From Phanerochaete sordida (lineage: Eukaryota; Basidiomycota; Agaricomycetes; Polyporales; Phanerochaetaceae): a DNA stretch of 64,000 nucleotides. Numbering within the stretch: position 1 is the stretch's first letter; every line of letters starts with the position of its first letter. The position numbers were made by a program, and so were the translations under genes. The stretch is from the NCBI GenBank assembly GCA_019973155.2, contig BPQB01000014.1, forward strand, positions 310,001 through 374,000. The letters are read 5' to 3'. Positions 21,805-32,393 of this stretch are shown in pieces. A model generated the notes under the pieces. That model worked only from the letters and a program-made list of their open reading frames with translations, searched no databases and was not told the origin of the DNA.

Positions 21805-22550
21805 TGTCCGAGGACGGCCGGCCATTGCAGGGTGAGCTTTCGTTCCCCCTACGAGGCACGCAGCGCTGCGGGCAGACTCGATGCATCCGCCTCGTTTCAG
21901 AGCGGACGAAGGGCTCTGCATTCGAGGATGGCCGGCCGTTCCAGGGTGAGTGCTCTCTCTCTTCCAGAGGACTGCAGCGTCGCAGAACTGATTCGAAGCA
22001 GCCCTTTGTTTCGAGACAGACGAGGGCAGCCGTCGACGCGTTCGAGCGGCCGCGAAGCCCGCGGTCGAACGTCCCAGTTTTGCTAGTCGAGGAGCTGGTA
22101 CCGACAGCGACGCCACGCGCCGACGCGATGTTGCGGCGGTGCTCCGCGACGGAACGATCCTGCTGTACACATACACGCCTGCAGCGTCGGTACACAGGTA
22201 GAGTCCAGCAGCAGCCCCACGGAGACGCTGTCCTGCGGACAAATCGCAATGCACTCCGCGGCGCGCGACGCCCGGCGCACGGTCCAGGACAGCTTGCCAT
22301 GGCTCCAGGCGCGCGAGCGCGCGGGGACAAATGGGTCTGTAACCGAGGACGGCTGGGCATTCCAGGGTGAGCTCGCTCTCTTCACGAGAACCGCAGCGAT
22401 AGACTCGAAGCAGGCCCTCGTTTCAGAAGGAGAGAAGGCAGTCGTCGAAGCACTCGAGCGAGCCGGGCAGTCCGGGCTTACGCCTCGAGCAGAGTTGCTC
22501 CAGTAGGCGTTGACGCCACGTCCCGATGCGGGACCGTGGCCCTCGTCCCG
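21805..22550 (+). repeat. Degenerate direct repeats, three copies of a ~110-bp unit plus flanking sequence
   Basis: Units anchored on CGAGGA at 21809, 21923 and 22344 share the cores GACGGCCGGCC-TTCCAGGGTGAG, a GACTCGAAGCA-like block and CTCGTTTCAGA. The sequence after units 2 and 3 is also repeated (from 22025 and 22437: GGCAG-C-GTCGA-GC-CTCGAGC). In one + frame the units encode a repeated EDG-x-FQGEL ... DSKQ-x-LVS ... VEALER pattern, so this may be a decaying coding repeat. Confidence 0.6.
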
Positions 22551-22821
22551 AGCGAGCACGATGCCGTCATGCAGCGAAATTGCGGCTCGCTTGGCCTTCC
22601 GCAGATTTGAGCAGCACCTTCCAGCAAAAGAAAATGCAGGCCAATACGCCCAAGACTCGCTCAAGCCCCACAACCAGCAGCCTATACGCCTCTTGGCGAC
22701 TAAGGCTCGCGCGCCGCCATGACGCCACACGCTGGCCCACAGCACGAGCGCATCCAAAACACGAGTCTTGGCACGCTCGTGCTCGGGAGATGTCGTCGAT
22801 GAGTGCGGCCCCGAGGGGCTC

Positions 22822-23250
22822 CTGAACGCTGTGGCGCAGCATTGAGGACCTCCCCGGGTCGCATTCTTCTGCACGGGGCCCTGCGATTCCGGCTGCAACG
22901 CGCCCCTCACCTCTCAGTCGCAGCGCATACATCGCGCACAGGGCCGTTGCGCGACGTCACGACTGCGTATTCTCGTCACTACGCGTGGGCCGACCGCCAC
23001 GCGCCGAACGAAGCAGAGAATTGCGTCTATCGCGCTCGGAAATCGCGCGTGCCGCTCTGCTATCGCACCCACGCCACAACGACCGTCGACGGCCCACGCG
23101 CAGCAGCGGTTTGAGACGTGACTCGCCTCGCGCGGCCGCGACACGCCTCCGCAGTACCGTCCCGCGTGCGCCTGAACGCTGCGCCACAGCCTTCAGGACC
23201 ACCCCGGGACGCACCGTCTGCCACGGCCCCACCGAAGCGGGCGACGCTCA
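22822..23250 (+). repeat. Degenerate direct duplication with ~346-bp spacing
   Basis: CCTGAACGCTG at 22822 and at 23168 starts about 75 bases of alignable sequence (…AGGACC-CCCCGGG-CGCA…TCTGC-ACGG…), roughly 70% identical by eye. The same GC-rich island contains the other duplications. Confidence 0.5.
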
Positions 23251-23570
23251 TACGACCTGCCCCGACGCTTCTGCCCCAACGATGACTCGAGGATCTGCGC
23301 GTTTCCCACTTGACCACGCGCGGGCCCCTCCGGAGACGTCCGACACGCAGCGCGTCTCGTGCTTATTGTGAGCACTCTGGATGCACCCCAAATGCCAGGC
23401 TAAGCCAGTTGGAGATCCCAACGAGGCGCGTCCAGACGGCGGGACCAGCCACATGCTGCGGGTCCCCTCGCCGCGCTTCGCACGCACGCAGCTGGGAAGG
23501 AACCCCGGACAGCGTCAGCACCCGCCACTTACGACTCCTCAGGCCTCAGGCCTGGACGCAGCATGGCCCC

Positions 23571-23621
23571 ACTCCGCCCCGCCCTCCAGCCACGCGCGTA
23601 GTTGGAGGGCGGGGGCGGAGT
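23571..23621. repeat. GC-rich hairpin
   Basis: ACTCCGCCCCGCCCTCCA at 23571-23588 pairs with TGGAGGGCGGGGGCGGAGT at 23603-23621, with one bulged base and a 14-base loop. Confidence 0.7.
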
Positions 23622-24510
23622 CAGCGAAGCGCGGTGTTCTCCCGCGCATGCTCGCGCCGCGGGGTCCCGCGCACACCCAAAGCCCACGTGCCGCGACGCG
23701 CTCCCACCGAGATCGCGCGCGCGATAGCCTTTCTGGCAGCTTCTGTCACCCGCCTGCGCGCGGGCCCGCGCTGCTCCCGCGCGTGCCCCTGCGCGTGCGG
23801 CAGCGGCTCCGCGGCTGGAGCGTCGCGGGCGCGCCGTCCCGGGTGACTCGAGCGGTGGGTGCGCGGTGGGGCGTGTGAGGGCTGCAGGCGGAGGCGCGAG
23901 GAGGCGTGTGTCTGGGGTACCCGGGCGTCGAGTCATGATCTAGGTATGGCGAGAGAACCCGCGACGCGACGGTCGCGTGTTTACACGTCGCGTCGTCGAA
24001 GCTCGGATGCGTCGCGTGCACCCGAGTGCGCCCGAGCGCGGTACCGGTGGGCACGCCGCCCGTGCGTTCATGGCACTCGACATCACCCGAGATGCGTGCA
24101 GATCACGAATGTGATTAGGGAGGGACCGGTACGCTACGCGCGGGGCGGTATTACAGGCGATTACGAGGGAGGGTACAGGGTAGCTCTAGGGGACGTCTAT
24201 CACAAACAAGGGGGAACGCCAAAACATGATTACCGCGGGAACACGCAGAAGCACGACAGGACAGCCAAATATAGCGCGAGGTTCTAGAGATACGTGCATA
24301 GATACGAAGATGGTGCGAAAGCAGAGTCTACCGAGGATGCGAGAAGGAGCCGAGATGACTGTCGGTCGTGTGCGCAAGGAACGGGACGGAACGCGTGCGG
24401 GACGGCCGTCCGCGCCCGCGCCCCGTGTGTCGAGAGAATCCAGGTTTCAGTCCGAGGGGCGAAGAACATGCGGGCGAAGCCGCCTTTGGTGTGAGTCAAT
24501 GTCCCGGCGC

Positions 24511-25757
24511 CTACGCGGCGTCGTGCACGACGTCGAGCGCGAGCGCGCCGCGCTTCTCCGCGCGCGGGAGCCCCGCCTTGAGCTGCTCGTGCAGCCCGCC
24601 GCGCGCCGCGCTCGCGGGCACGCGGAACGCGACCTTCTCGAGCGCCGTGAAGCGCGAGTGCGCGCGCGCGAAGAGCGCGTCGTCGAGCTCCTGCAGCGCG
24701 GGCGCGGACACGACCTCGAGCGGCGCGGTCGCGCGCACGTCGAACGCGACGCTGCGCAGCTCGCCGACGCGGATGCGCGCGAGGAACGCGAGCGCCTCCG
24801 CGACGTCGTCCTTCGCGAGCCCGGGCGCGGGCGTGACGAACGTGAGCTGGCGCAGCGCCGTCTTGACCACATCTAAGGCAAAAATAGGCGTCAGTGCGCG
24901 TGCGGACGCGGGAGATCGGCGGGGCGTACCGCTCGGGACACCGCGCGCGGACCAGAGTGGGAGCGCAAGCGCGGCGAGGCGCGGGCCCAGGCCGTCGAGC
25001 ACCGGCACGAGGCACCCGGGCTGCGGCACCTCCCACTGCACGGCGACGTGCGGCTCGGGGCGGCGCGGCAGCTGGCAGAGCCAGAGCGCGAACGCGAGGG
25101 TGACGTCGGGCGGGACGATGTGGCCGCGGACGGCGAGCGTGTGCAGGCGCGGCGGCGGCGCGACGGGGAGGGCGGTGAGCGTCGCGGTGCCGAAGGAGAT
25201 GCTCGTGAGCGAGAGGCGCTCGAGCGCGGGGAAGAGCGCGACGAACGCGAAGAAGTCGGCGGCGTGCGTGAAGGAGGCGAAGACGAGGTTCAGCGTGCGG
25301 ACGTGCTGCGCCGCGGGGCGCAGCCACTCCCATGTGCGCGCGCCGCCCGTCCAGTCGCTGTACACGAGGGTGAGGTCGTGCAGCTCTGTGAAGCGGGGGA
25401 TGATCTTCCAGACGGCGCGGGCCTTCGCGTCGGTGCGCACGCCTTGTACGGGCGGGGTGGGCGGTGCAAGGACACGGAGCGAGCGAACGTACTTGGCCGC
25501 GCCCGGGGAGTAGTAGTTGGGAGAGGGGGCCTTCCTGCCACTGCAGTCAATGGTGACATTGCTGTGGAGGTGGTGCCGAGCACGCGGGAGCCAGGACCGC
25601 TGGACCAAGGCGCAGACCTTGAGCGAGTCGCGGTCGTCTGATAGGTAGTCGATGACGGTGTCTGTGACCTCCTGGGGGAGATTGCTGGCAGCAACAAGTC
25701 AATGCTGCGCTCATTGTCGAGGATGTTTGCTACTCACTTGATGTACGCAGCCTCCAT
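24511..25757 (-). CDS. F-box domain protein
   Basis: Exons on the minus strand: 25757..25738, 25684..24930, 24872..24511, 378 aa. The first exon encodes six complete codons (MEAAYI) plus two bases. Splicing places LPQEVTDTVIDYLSDD and VCALVQRSWLPRARHHL at residues 9-45, a clear F-box of the basidiomycete type. The second intron (57 bp, CACTGAC branch site, CCTTAG end) has no stop, so the ORF reads through it. The remainder is Leu/Ala/Pro-rich with leucine-rich-like segments. It is not closely similar to the tandem trio at 1-6.9 kb. Role: presumed SCF substrate receptor; target unknown. Confidence 0.8.
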
Positions 25758-27065
25758 TTTCTTTGTCGCCGAGCGGGCTGTGCTGGGTGTCTAGGGCAGA
25801 GGAACGTCTAGGGGGACGAAAGAGCGTCGGTGTTCCTGTGCGGGGGCTTATATGGGACTCGGGGGATGGTGGTCAAGAGGAAAGATGGGATGCGGTCGTT
25901 ATCTGGCTGACTGGCCGCTCGACTCATCTCCCCACATTTTCTCGTAAGCTCGGGGACTTTGCGGGGATCCCAACGGAACGAAATCCGCCGAAACGGATCA
26001 CCGCTGCCCGTATATGGCAGCCGTAGTTATTCCTGCCGCCCGCGGCGGCGTCCCGCTCCATCTCTTTGCCAACGACGACGACGGCGAGCACGAGAGGCAG
26101 CAGGGAGCAGCGTACCACGACTCCTGCCCTTCCTGGACCGCGCAGGGTCCGTTCTCATCAGACCGGTTAGCACAACGCGTTCTCGGCACGAGGTTATTCA
26201 GTTTCCCTGATGAACCTGACATCACATGGCTATTCAGTAAATAAGCTAACAGTCTCTATGCGACGCCAGCTTCAGCACAGTTGGATTTGAACCAAGCGAT
26301 ATTGACGAGGTCAGCTCGCTGGGTGCGTACTCGCAGCATGTCTGTCCAATTCGACCGAACTTCGATCGCCGACAGGCCCGGCCAGCTCGGAGGACCCGAG
26401 GCCGCCAGGTTCAATTGTACCCAATATACCCCACACCAGCTGCCACCCAGGTCACTGCTTTGCGATACGAAGCCACTGACCCAGCTTTACTCGCACCGCT
26501 GGCCTCCAAGGCCCAGGATATGTCTGCGGCAACGAAACCTCTATGTTTGCACTGTCCGAGCATAGCTTCCTAACCTTCTCTCAAGGCACGCACAGGACGA
26601 TCCGCACCGTTTACGACACAGTCCGTCGATACACGCAGGGACGCCCTAACGACCCTGCTGTGTCAGCGGCCGGTGCGTGATCGCTCTCCGTGCTCGTAAG
26701 GCTAATCGATATGGGGATTAGGCGGACTAATGACGGGGGCACGTCGCGCACGCACTTTGCGCGCATCTGCGTGCCTTCCAGAGCACGCCGTATACGCTAT
26801 CGGCACGCAAAGCAGGGCGAGCGGCGTCGCTGCACCAATCTGACGCCATTTCGCGCGAAGCACGTCGCATGGGGCCTATCGCCTTGTGCGCTGCGAAACC
26901 TGTGCATGCATTGCTACGTGTATCTGGCACATAATACATCTTGCCCGGCGATTTCTACGCTGCAGAGCCTACGATTGAGCTATCGCTAACGTCGTCCGTA
27001 GATTCAGATGACCCCACACTCGGAAGGACGGCAAGGGAAGGAGCCTGGGCTAACTCTATCCTCCA
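25758..27065. other. Intergenic, no supported feature
   Basis: Includes the upstream region of the F-box gene. Short open frames lack domains or splice structure. A tRNA-like T-loop at 26280 was examined and rejected. Confidence 0.4.
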
Positions 27066-27475
27066 GGAGTCATGCCGCGAACGCGTGCATACTCTACGCG
27101 CGAGGCACTGCGCACGTCGTCTCCGTGGGCGAGTGCGTGCTCATCTTGCCCGAGCACGGGCAGGGCGCGACGGCGAAGCCCGGCTCGCTCTGGATCGAGG
27201 AGCGCGAGGGCGGTGACCGACATCGAGAGCGTGTGCGATGACGACATCGACTCGCTCGAGCCGCAGCTGCCGCCTATCTGTGAGTGGATCGACGACGCGG
27301 CAAGATGCTCGTGCATTGCCACGTCGAGCGCGCAGCGCGTCCGTCACTGCGAGCTCCCCGTCTCGAGCTGCGCAGGCGATGGTACTGACGCGGGCACCAG
27401 ATCGCATACATGGTGAAGCGCCTGAACATTCCCCTCGTCGACACATCCCTCATCGTCCGCCTCCACCGCCGGAAC
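27066..27475 (+). pseudogene. Broken genomic copy of PPS1-like exons 4-5
   Basis: The + strand here matches the minus-strand PPS1-like gene at 9.65-10.08 kb: HAANA, HVVSVGEC, PEHGQG, AKPGSLWIEEREG, DSLEPQLPPICEWID, then after the intron VKRLNIPLVD-x-x-LIVR. An 18-base in-frame deletion removes the FQAGL segment, other indels shift frame, and a deletion destroys the HCxxGxSRS catalytic loop (HCHV, then a frame break). The counterpart of the 52-bp intron is still present and the downstream coding sequence continues after it, so this came from DNA duplication and not from a reverse-transcribed mRNA. Similarity stops near 27475. Confidence 0.85.
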
Positions 27476-28462
27476 ACCTACTGGAAGCACTCTGTTCAGA
27501 ATGAGCGTCGTGGCCTGATGGATCGAGTGGCCGTAGACAAAGTCTGCGCGGACGGAGACCTGACTCGTCCTGATGATGGTGGGCCGTCGCGGCAACGTCG
27601 CGATCAAACAGGCTGCAGCGCTGAATATGTGGGGAAAGCGGCGCTTCCTTGTGGCGCCGTCCCCGACGCCCTCGACGTCAACTTCGGCTTCGTCTTCCAC
27701 CTCAAAATGCTGCGGCCGAATTGTGAGCCTGCACGCGGTGACGTTCCATTACCTGATACTCATTTCCTTGCTTCGATACCACTCTGATGTCACTCTAAGG
27801 CGATTGTGCGGCACATCCAGAATGTTATGCCTACGCTAAATTGGAGATGCGACGGGCGCGGCCATACTTCCTCGCGTCGGGTCCACGAAATAATGCAGAA
27901 CGTCCTCCCTCAGCATCGTCTTTACCGATGACTGTCAGAGCGCCCGGGCTGATGCAGCTGCAGGCCTGAATCGCCGCTTGTCATCGAGGTATGTATGCCG
28001 CAATCCTGGATAAATGGACGACGACTCTGCTTCCGTGCTTACAGCTTAGCTAGCAAGCTCGACGACGCCTTATGCGACGAAAGATGTGGCGTGCCAACGC
28101 CGTTGACGGCTTCATACTCACTGCGTGCAGGTCAATGTGCACATGAGATCATGTCACGGATAGCGTCTCGATTATCAGGGAAGACATGCCCGACCCGTGA
28201 CGTGAAGCATGGCTCCACAGATTTAGCTGGTACGTGAGCGCATTTTGTGTCGTACCGTATACTTATATTGGAACACGCCGTGGTGCGTTTTGACACTGGC
28301 ATATACTCCGATTCGCCTCCGGGGATGTACTGGCAGCGCGCCATCGTAAGTCCGCGTAAGTGTGGCAACCCCAGTTCAAAACGCTTGAAAACTTCGGCTC
28401 CAAGAAAGACAAGTAATAAACCAAAGAGTCCGCAATTTATCTCGGGTGCTGCGTTCCATTCG
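27476..28462. other. Intergenic, no supported gene
   Basis: Contains short Ser/Thr-rich frames after the pseudogene and then the upstream region of the first lectin-like gene. Nothing recognised. Confidence 0.4.
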
Positions 28463-28470
28463 TATATAAA
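28463..28470 (+). promoter_or_regulatory. TATA box of lectin-like gene 1
   Basis: TATATAAA lies 94 bases before the start codon at 28557. The second lectin-like gene has the same arrangement, and the leader between TATA and ATG is partly conserved (CAGACACA, CAGTCGTC, CAGCA). Confidence 0.7.
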
Positions 28471-28556
28471 GGCGAGTGCGCACAGTCGACGGATCTCCAG
28501 ACACAGCTACCAGCAGTCGTCTACCCAGCAGTCTTTACCAGGACATCACACCAGCC

Positions 28557-29276
28557 ATGAAGTTCATCGTCGCTCTCTCTGCTTTCCTCGGCATCGCCAG
28601 CATCGCCGCCGCCATCCCGACTACCGCTGAAGGTACTATATACTGTCATGGGATGTAGTCTAAGCTGACGGTCTACTAGGTGGTGCTATCGTCGCTCGTA
28701 ATGCCAACCTCATCGAGCGCGGCGTCTTCGACGTCAAGGTAGATATGTTCTCAACATTGGAGACCATACTCGCTACTTACTGACGGATTTCAGGAGAGGT
28801 CGCTCGAGGCCCGTGTTGACATCCCTCTCGGCATCCACGTCATCGCACCGGACTCGGCGACCGGGTACCACGACCACGCGGCGGCGGCGGCGTACAACAA
28901 CCCGTTCCACATCGGCGTGAACGTCGGACAGAGGGCTGTGCTCACCGTGTCCTCGTACGCAGCCTACACGCAGGTCGTCACGTTCAGCGGCGTGCCCGGC
29001 GCGAGCGGCAACGTCGTCTTCAGCGGCAGCGGCGAGGGCGTGCCGATGAGGCAGAACGGGCAGACGAGCTACACCGTCCCCGCGCAGAACGACGGCTACC
29101 TGCTCACGGTGCTCTTCCAGTACAGCACGAGCCCGGGCGGCCCGCTGAGGACCGCGGTCATCAACAACCTGCCCACCGCCACGACTACCGCCGGACAGAC
29201 CGTCATCAAGATCAGGTCGGAGGACAGCGTCGACAATGACAACGACGACTCGTTTGCGATTATCACCATCTCGTGA
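28557..29276 (+). CDS. Secreted LecB/PA-IIL-like calcium-dependent lectin, copy 1
   Basis: Join 28557..28632, 28680..28738, 28794..29276, 205 aa; introns 47 and 55 bp. Residues 1-20 are a signal peptide (MKFIVALSAFLGIASIAAA). Residues about 22-80 form a linker or propeptide. The last ~120 residues match the size of the bacterial LecB fold, and the C-terminal SEDSVDNDNDDSFAIIT corresponds to the LecB SEDGTDNDYNDAVVV calcium loop. Glu188, Asp192, Asp194 and Asp197 occupy ligand positions; Asp196 replaces the usual Asn. LecB proteins bind fucose/mannose through two calcium ions; sugar specificity cannot be read here. The bacterial C-terminal Gly ligand is absent because the chain ends at ITIS. 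Confidence 0.65.
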
Positions 29277-29281
29277 TTGCG

Positions 29282-29350
29282 GTACGTATTTCGATGGCTC
29301 GACTATAGTGGAGATCGGAGTGCTGATCTCTCTGTTTGCTCCGCGTATAG
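29282..29350 (+). other. Probable 3'-UTR intron of lectin-like gene 1
   Basis: GTACGT starts five bases after the stop codon; the segment ends in GTATAG and has a CTGAT branch-like site. The paralogue has an intron-like segment at the same place. Confidence 0.5.
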
Positions 29351-31508
29351 GACAGCACGGGGTACTCGTTGTTCTGCGGCTCGTTACATAGCAGAACCTG
29401 AAGCGCTCATGTACACCTCTCGCCCGCTTCCTGGATCCATCTCACGCGTTTGTAGTGCTCTTTCCCTGACGATAATAGTGTTATTATCTCTGTCCTCTTT
29501 GTGTCGTGCGTAGTACCCGGTACAGTCATGGACCTTGTGCCAGTACGTTCGCCGCATGTATACTAGCTATAAGATATGCCTCGAGGCTTTCATATCGAGG
29601 GTAATCGATCTCGGTTCTGCGCCAGCTATACAAGATACGAGGTGCGCGTACATATATCGCTCACGTATGATAGTGTGAGCGCGTGCTCACTGCGCGAAAA
29701 TACGTCTTATGCCCACCGCTATAGCTACACCAGTGCCTTCGATATGCTCACTCAGATCTCGGGCGAAACGTATTGCGCTACTATCTTCGTGCCATCTTGT
29801 ACACCAGGAGAAAATATATCGTAGCACGCAACTCGAAGGCCATGGTAAAGGCCGATCTCGCGTTGCTCTTCCAAGACGACGCGTCCCGATGCCGATGCGC
29901 CATGCTCCATTAGACGCGATTGGGGTACGCCGCTCTCGCTCCATTTGTAGAAAGACCGGGACAGGAGGTGATGCAAACTGACCACGCGTAGAAGAGTGCA
30001 AAAAATGGTGCTAGGTCAGCTGTGTGCGCACAGACCGTCGAGCCCGCTTTGTCCTCCTGAAGTTACGGCGCGGGCGAAGACATAATATCGTGCCGAGAGC
30101 ACGGCATGCCTCTCTCTTCACAATGTCGTACTACTATCACGAGACTGAATGGTACCCATGATGGTGGCGCATACCTCAGTGTCACCTGCGTGCCAGGGAA
30201 GAGTCTCAAGGGGTCTCGCGGGGGCCTAGAGTCGGAGAATGGCAGCGGAATACAGATGCTCTCGGGCCTCCGGTATGAGGAAGCCTGATCGCACGGCTCC
30301 TGCGTGCAAATGATTTACACTGCGCTGAAAGAACGCAGCTGATCAGAAGCTAGCTCGTTTGCATCAGCGTCCACAGAGCCTGAGGCTCACCATTTTGAAG
30401 GCTACGGAGCACAGAAAGAGGGGACTAGCGCGACTCACGCTACGATATGCAGGTCTGATCCCTATGCTGCTCGCGAATAAAATATCAGTGAGGTCATTAT
30501 ATCGGTGCTCGAGGCAGAGATTCGCGGAAAGCAGGTCGGCGGCCCGCGGAGGTGCAGACATACCGAGCTGTCGGCCGTTGATGCGCCCTGCCGAACGGGG
30601 ATAGGGTCTGGACCGCTTTCGCCAGCGGATCGCCGGCACAGACAGGGGACCGTACATCTCACACTCGGACTCCATCTCGGGCATCGTTCGCATTATGCTC
30701 CCAATGCGAAGCATCGGAGGTCTTCTAGTAAAGTACTGCGCGTTACACTGTGTACGCTAATATCCTTATTATCCTATATATTACTACCCTAGCGGCACCT
30801 GGCTCGCGAATGCTTAAGCCATCGTGTGCGATCTAGGCTTCACCGACGGTTCTCGGAGCCTTCGCATCCATGGCCCAGAAGGCTCACTCTTCGGCCTACC
30901 TGTTTCGTAAGTGCCAGCTTGAACTCAAGTGCCCGCCGCTGTACCACTGAGGGCTCGGGACTCGGCGATATCCCAGACGTCGCGGACGGTGGCTGCATGG
31001 CGTTGCTAGCGACGTCGAGACCCTAGGCGCAGTTCTGCGTGCACATGAAGCAGGGTCATCAGAAATTTCGCGGCAGATGCAACGACCGCCGATTTCAGCG
31101 CCCCGGACGCTGATTTGTGGGCGTCCTCAAACATTGCGTACGGTTTGTGCTTACAGCTACAGCTCTGAGTTGTTTGACAATCGTAATACTATTAACGCAG
31201 GCATATGTTTGAATCATACGGCTCCGCAAGTGATGCTGACTGGCCATGGACAGTCTTTCTCGCCTGTTGGTGCCTGAGCAAACGAGGTACGCCCTTTCAA
31301 TACGCCGTCCGGCTTGAATACCCGCTGATAGCTTAACACCCTATGCCCGGCATCCTCCATTCAATTCGCTTATGCGCACTCTGCAAACTCTACCTGATTT
31401 TAAATTAGCCTCTCTTGTCGCCGGAAAAGGTAAATCGGAATTCCGGGAGTACTTACGCACTCGCGAGCGGTCGCGGAGGACAAACAGCAAATGCGGTATG
31501 CATGGGCG
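29351..31508. other. Intergenic between the two lectin-like genes
   Basis: About 2.1 kb without a supported gene. Frames such as the minus-strand one at 29752-29985 are too short and match nothing recognised. It also contains the upstream region of the second lectin-like gene. Confidence 0.4.
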
Positions 31509-31515
31509 TATAAAA
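31509..31515 (+). promoter_or_regulatory. TATA box of lectin-like gene 2
   Basis: TATAAAA, 92 bases before the start codon at 31601; same spacing as in copy 1. Confidence 0.7.
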
Positions 31516-31600
31516 GGTGAGCTGCGTTCTGCGGACAACTTCAGACACAACCAACAGTCGTCGTCTACTCAGCATTCCGTTCAAGCATTTCCAACTGGTC

Positions 31601-32329
31601 ATGAAGTTCTTCACCGCTCTCGCTGCTCTCCTCGGCGTCGCTAGCATGGCCTCCGCCGTCCCGACAGCTGCTCAAGGTGAGCCTTGACGACTCGCTGGAT
31701 AGCATCGAGCTGACAGACTTTCAGGCGGTGCCCTCGCTGCTCGCGACATCGGTCTCGTCGAGAGGGCTGCCTTTGATGTCAAGGTTGGCTCCTTCGTTCT
31801 ATCCCTATATTTTGAGCCTGACTTCGCCACGCCCTTCCAGGAGAGGGCTCTCGAGGCCCGCACCGACATCCCACCCGGAATCCACGTCATCGCGGCCAAC
31901 TCGACCGGCGGGCTCCACGCGCTCGCGGCCGCCGCAGTCAACAACCCGTTCCACATCGGTGTGAACGTCGGGCAGACCGTCACGCTCACCGTGATGGCGC
32001 ACGCTGCGTACTGGCAACAGGTTACCTTCAGTAGCGTGCCCGGCGCAAGCGGGAATATCGTCTTCATCGGGAACGGCGAGGGCGTGCCGATGAAGCAGAA
32101 CGGGCAGACGAGCTACACGATCCCTGCGCAGAGCGACGGATACCTCATCGGCGTGTTCTTCCAGTTTAGCACGGTTGGCTCCGGCGGCCCGTTCAACACC
32201 GCGGTCATCAACACCCTGCCGGAGCCCGTCGTCGCGGACCAGGAGATTATCATCGAGGTCACCTCTGAGGATAGCACTGACAGCGATAATAACGACTCGT
32301 ATGCGACTATCATCATTGACACCGCTTGA
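31601..32329 (+). CDS. Secreted LecB/PA-IIL-like calcium-dependent lectin, copy 2
   Basis: Join 31601..31676, 31725..31783, 31841..32329, 207 aa. Exons 1 and 2 have exactly the same lengths (76 and 59) and phases as in copy 1. A signal peptide covers residues 1-20. The core NNPFHIGVNVGQ and GEGVPM-x-QNGQTSYT segments are shared. The calcium loop reads SEDSTDSDNNDSYA, so Glu188, Asp192, Asp194, Asn196 and Asp197 match every loop ligand of LecB. The chain ends IIIDTA, without the terminal Gly used by the bacterial dimer. Copy 2 is therefore the better candidate for a functional metal-binding lectin. Secretion suggests a role at the cell surface or against other organisms; this is inference. Confidence 0.65.
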
Positions 32330-32333
32330 AGTA

Positions 32334-32393
32334 GTACGTGCTAGTATACTGGCGCCCCGCTCATGTGGAACAGTGCTGACTTTGTCCTCACAG
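32334..32393 (+). other. Probable 3'-UTR intron of lectin-like gene 2
   Basis: GTACGT four bases after the stop, TGCTGAC branch site, end at CTCACAG, 60 bp. It is better formed than its counterpart in copy 1. Confidence 0.55.

Larger units (their letters stand above)
17698..24510. other. Gene-poor, very GC-rich island with degenerate repeats
   Basis: About 6.8 kb with high GC and frequent CpG. Overlapping open frames on all registers give Arg/Ala/Pro-rich products with no domain, and no splice-consistent gene could be built. It holds several degenerate repeats and two hairpins, listed separately. It may be decayed transposon or duplicated sequence. Confidence 0.5.

Noticed and set aside
26281..26360. 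Possible minus-strand tRNA, from a GGTTCAAATCC T-loop-like motif
   Set aside because: No matching acceptor stem, D-arm or anticodon arm could be folded upstream.
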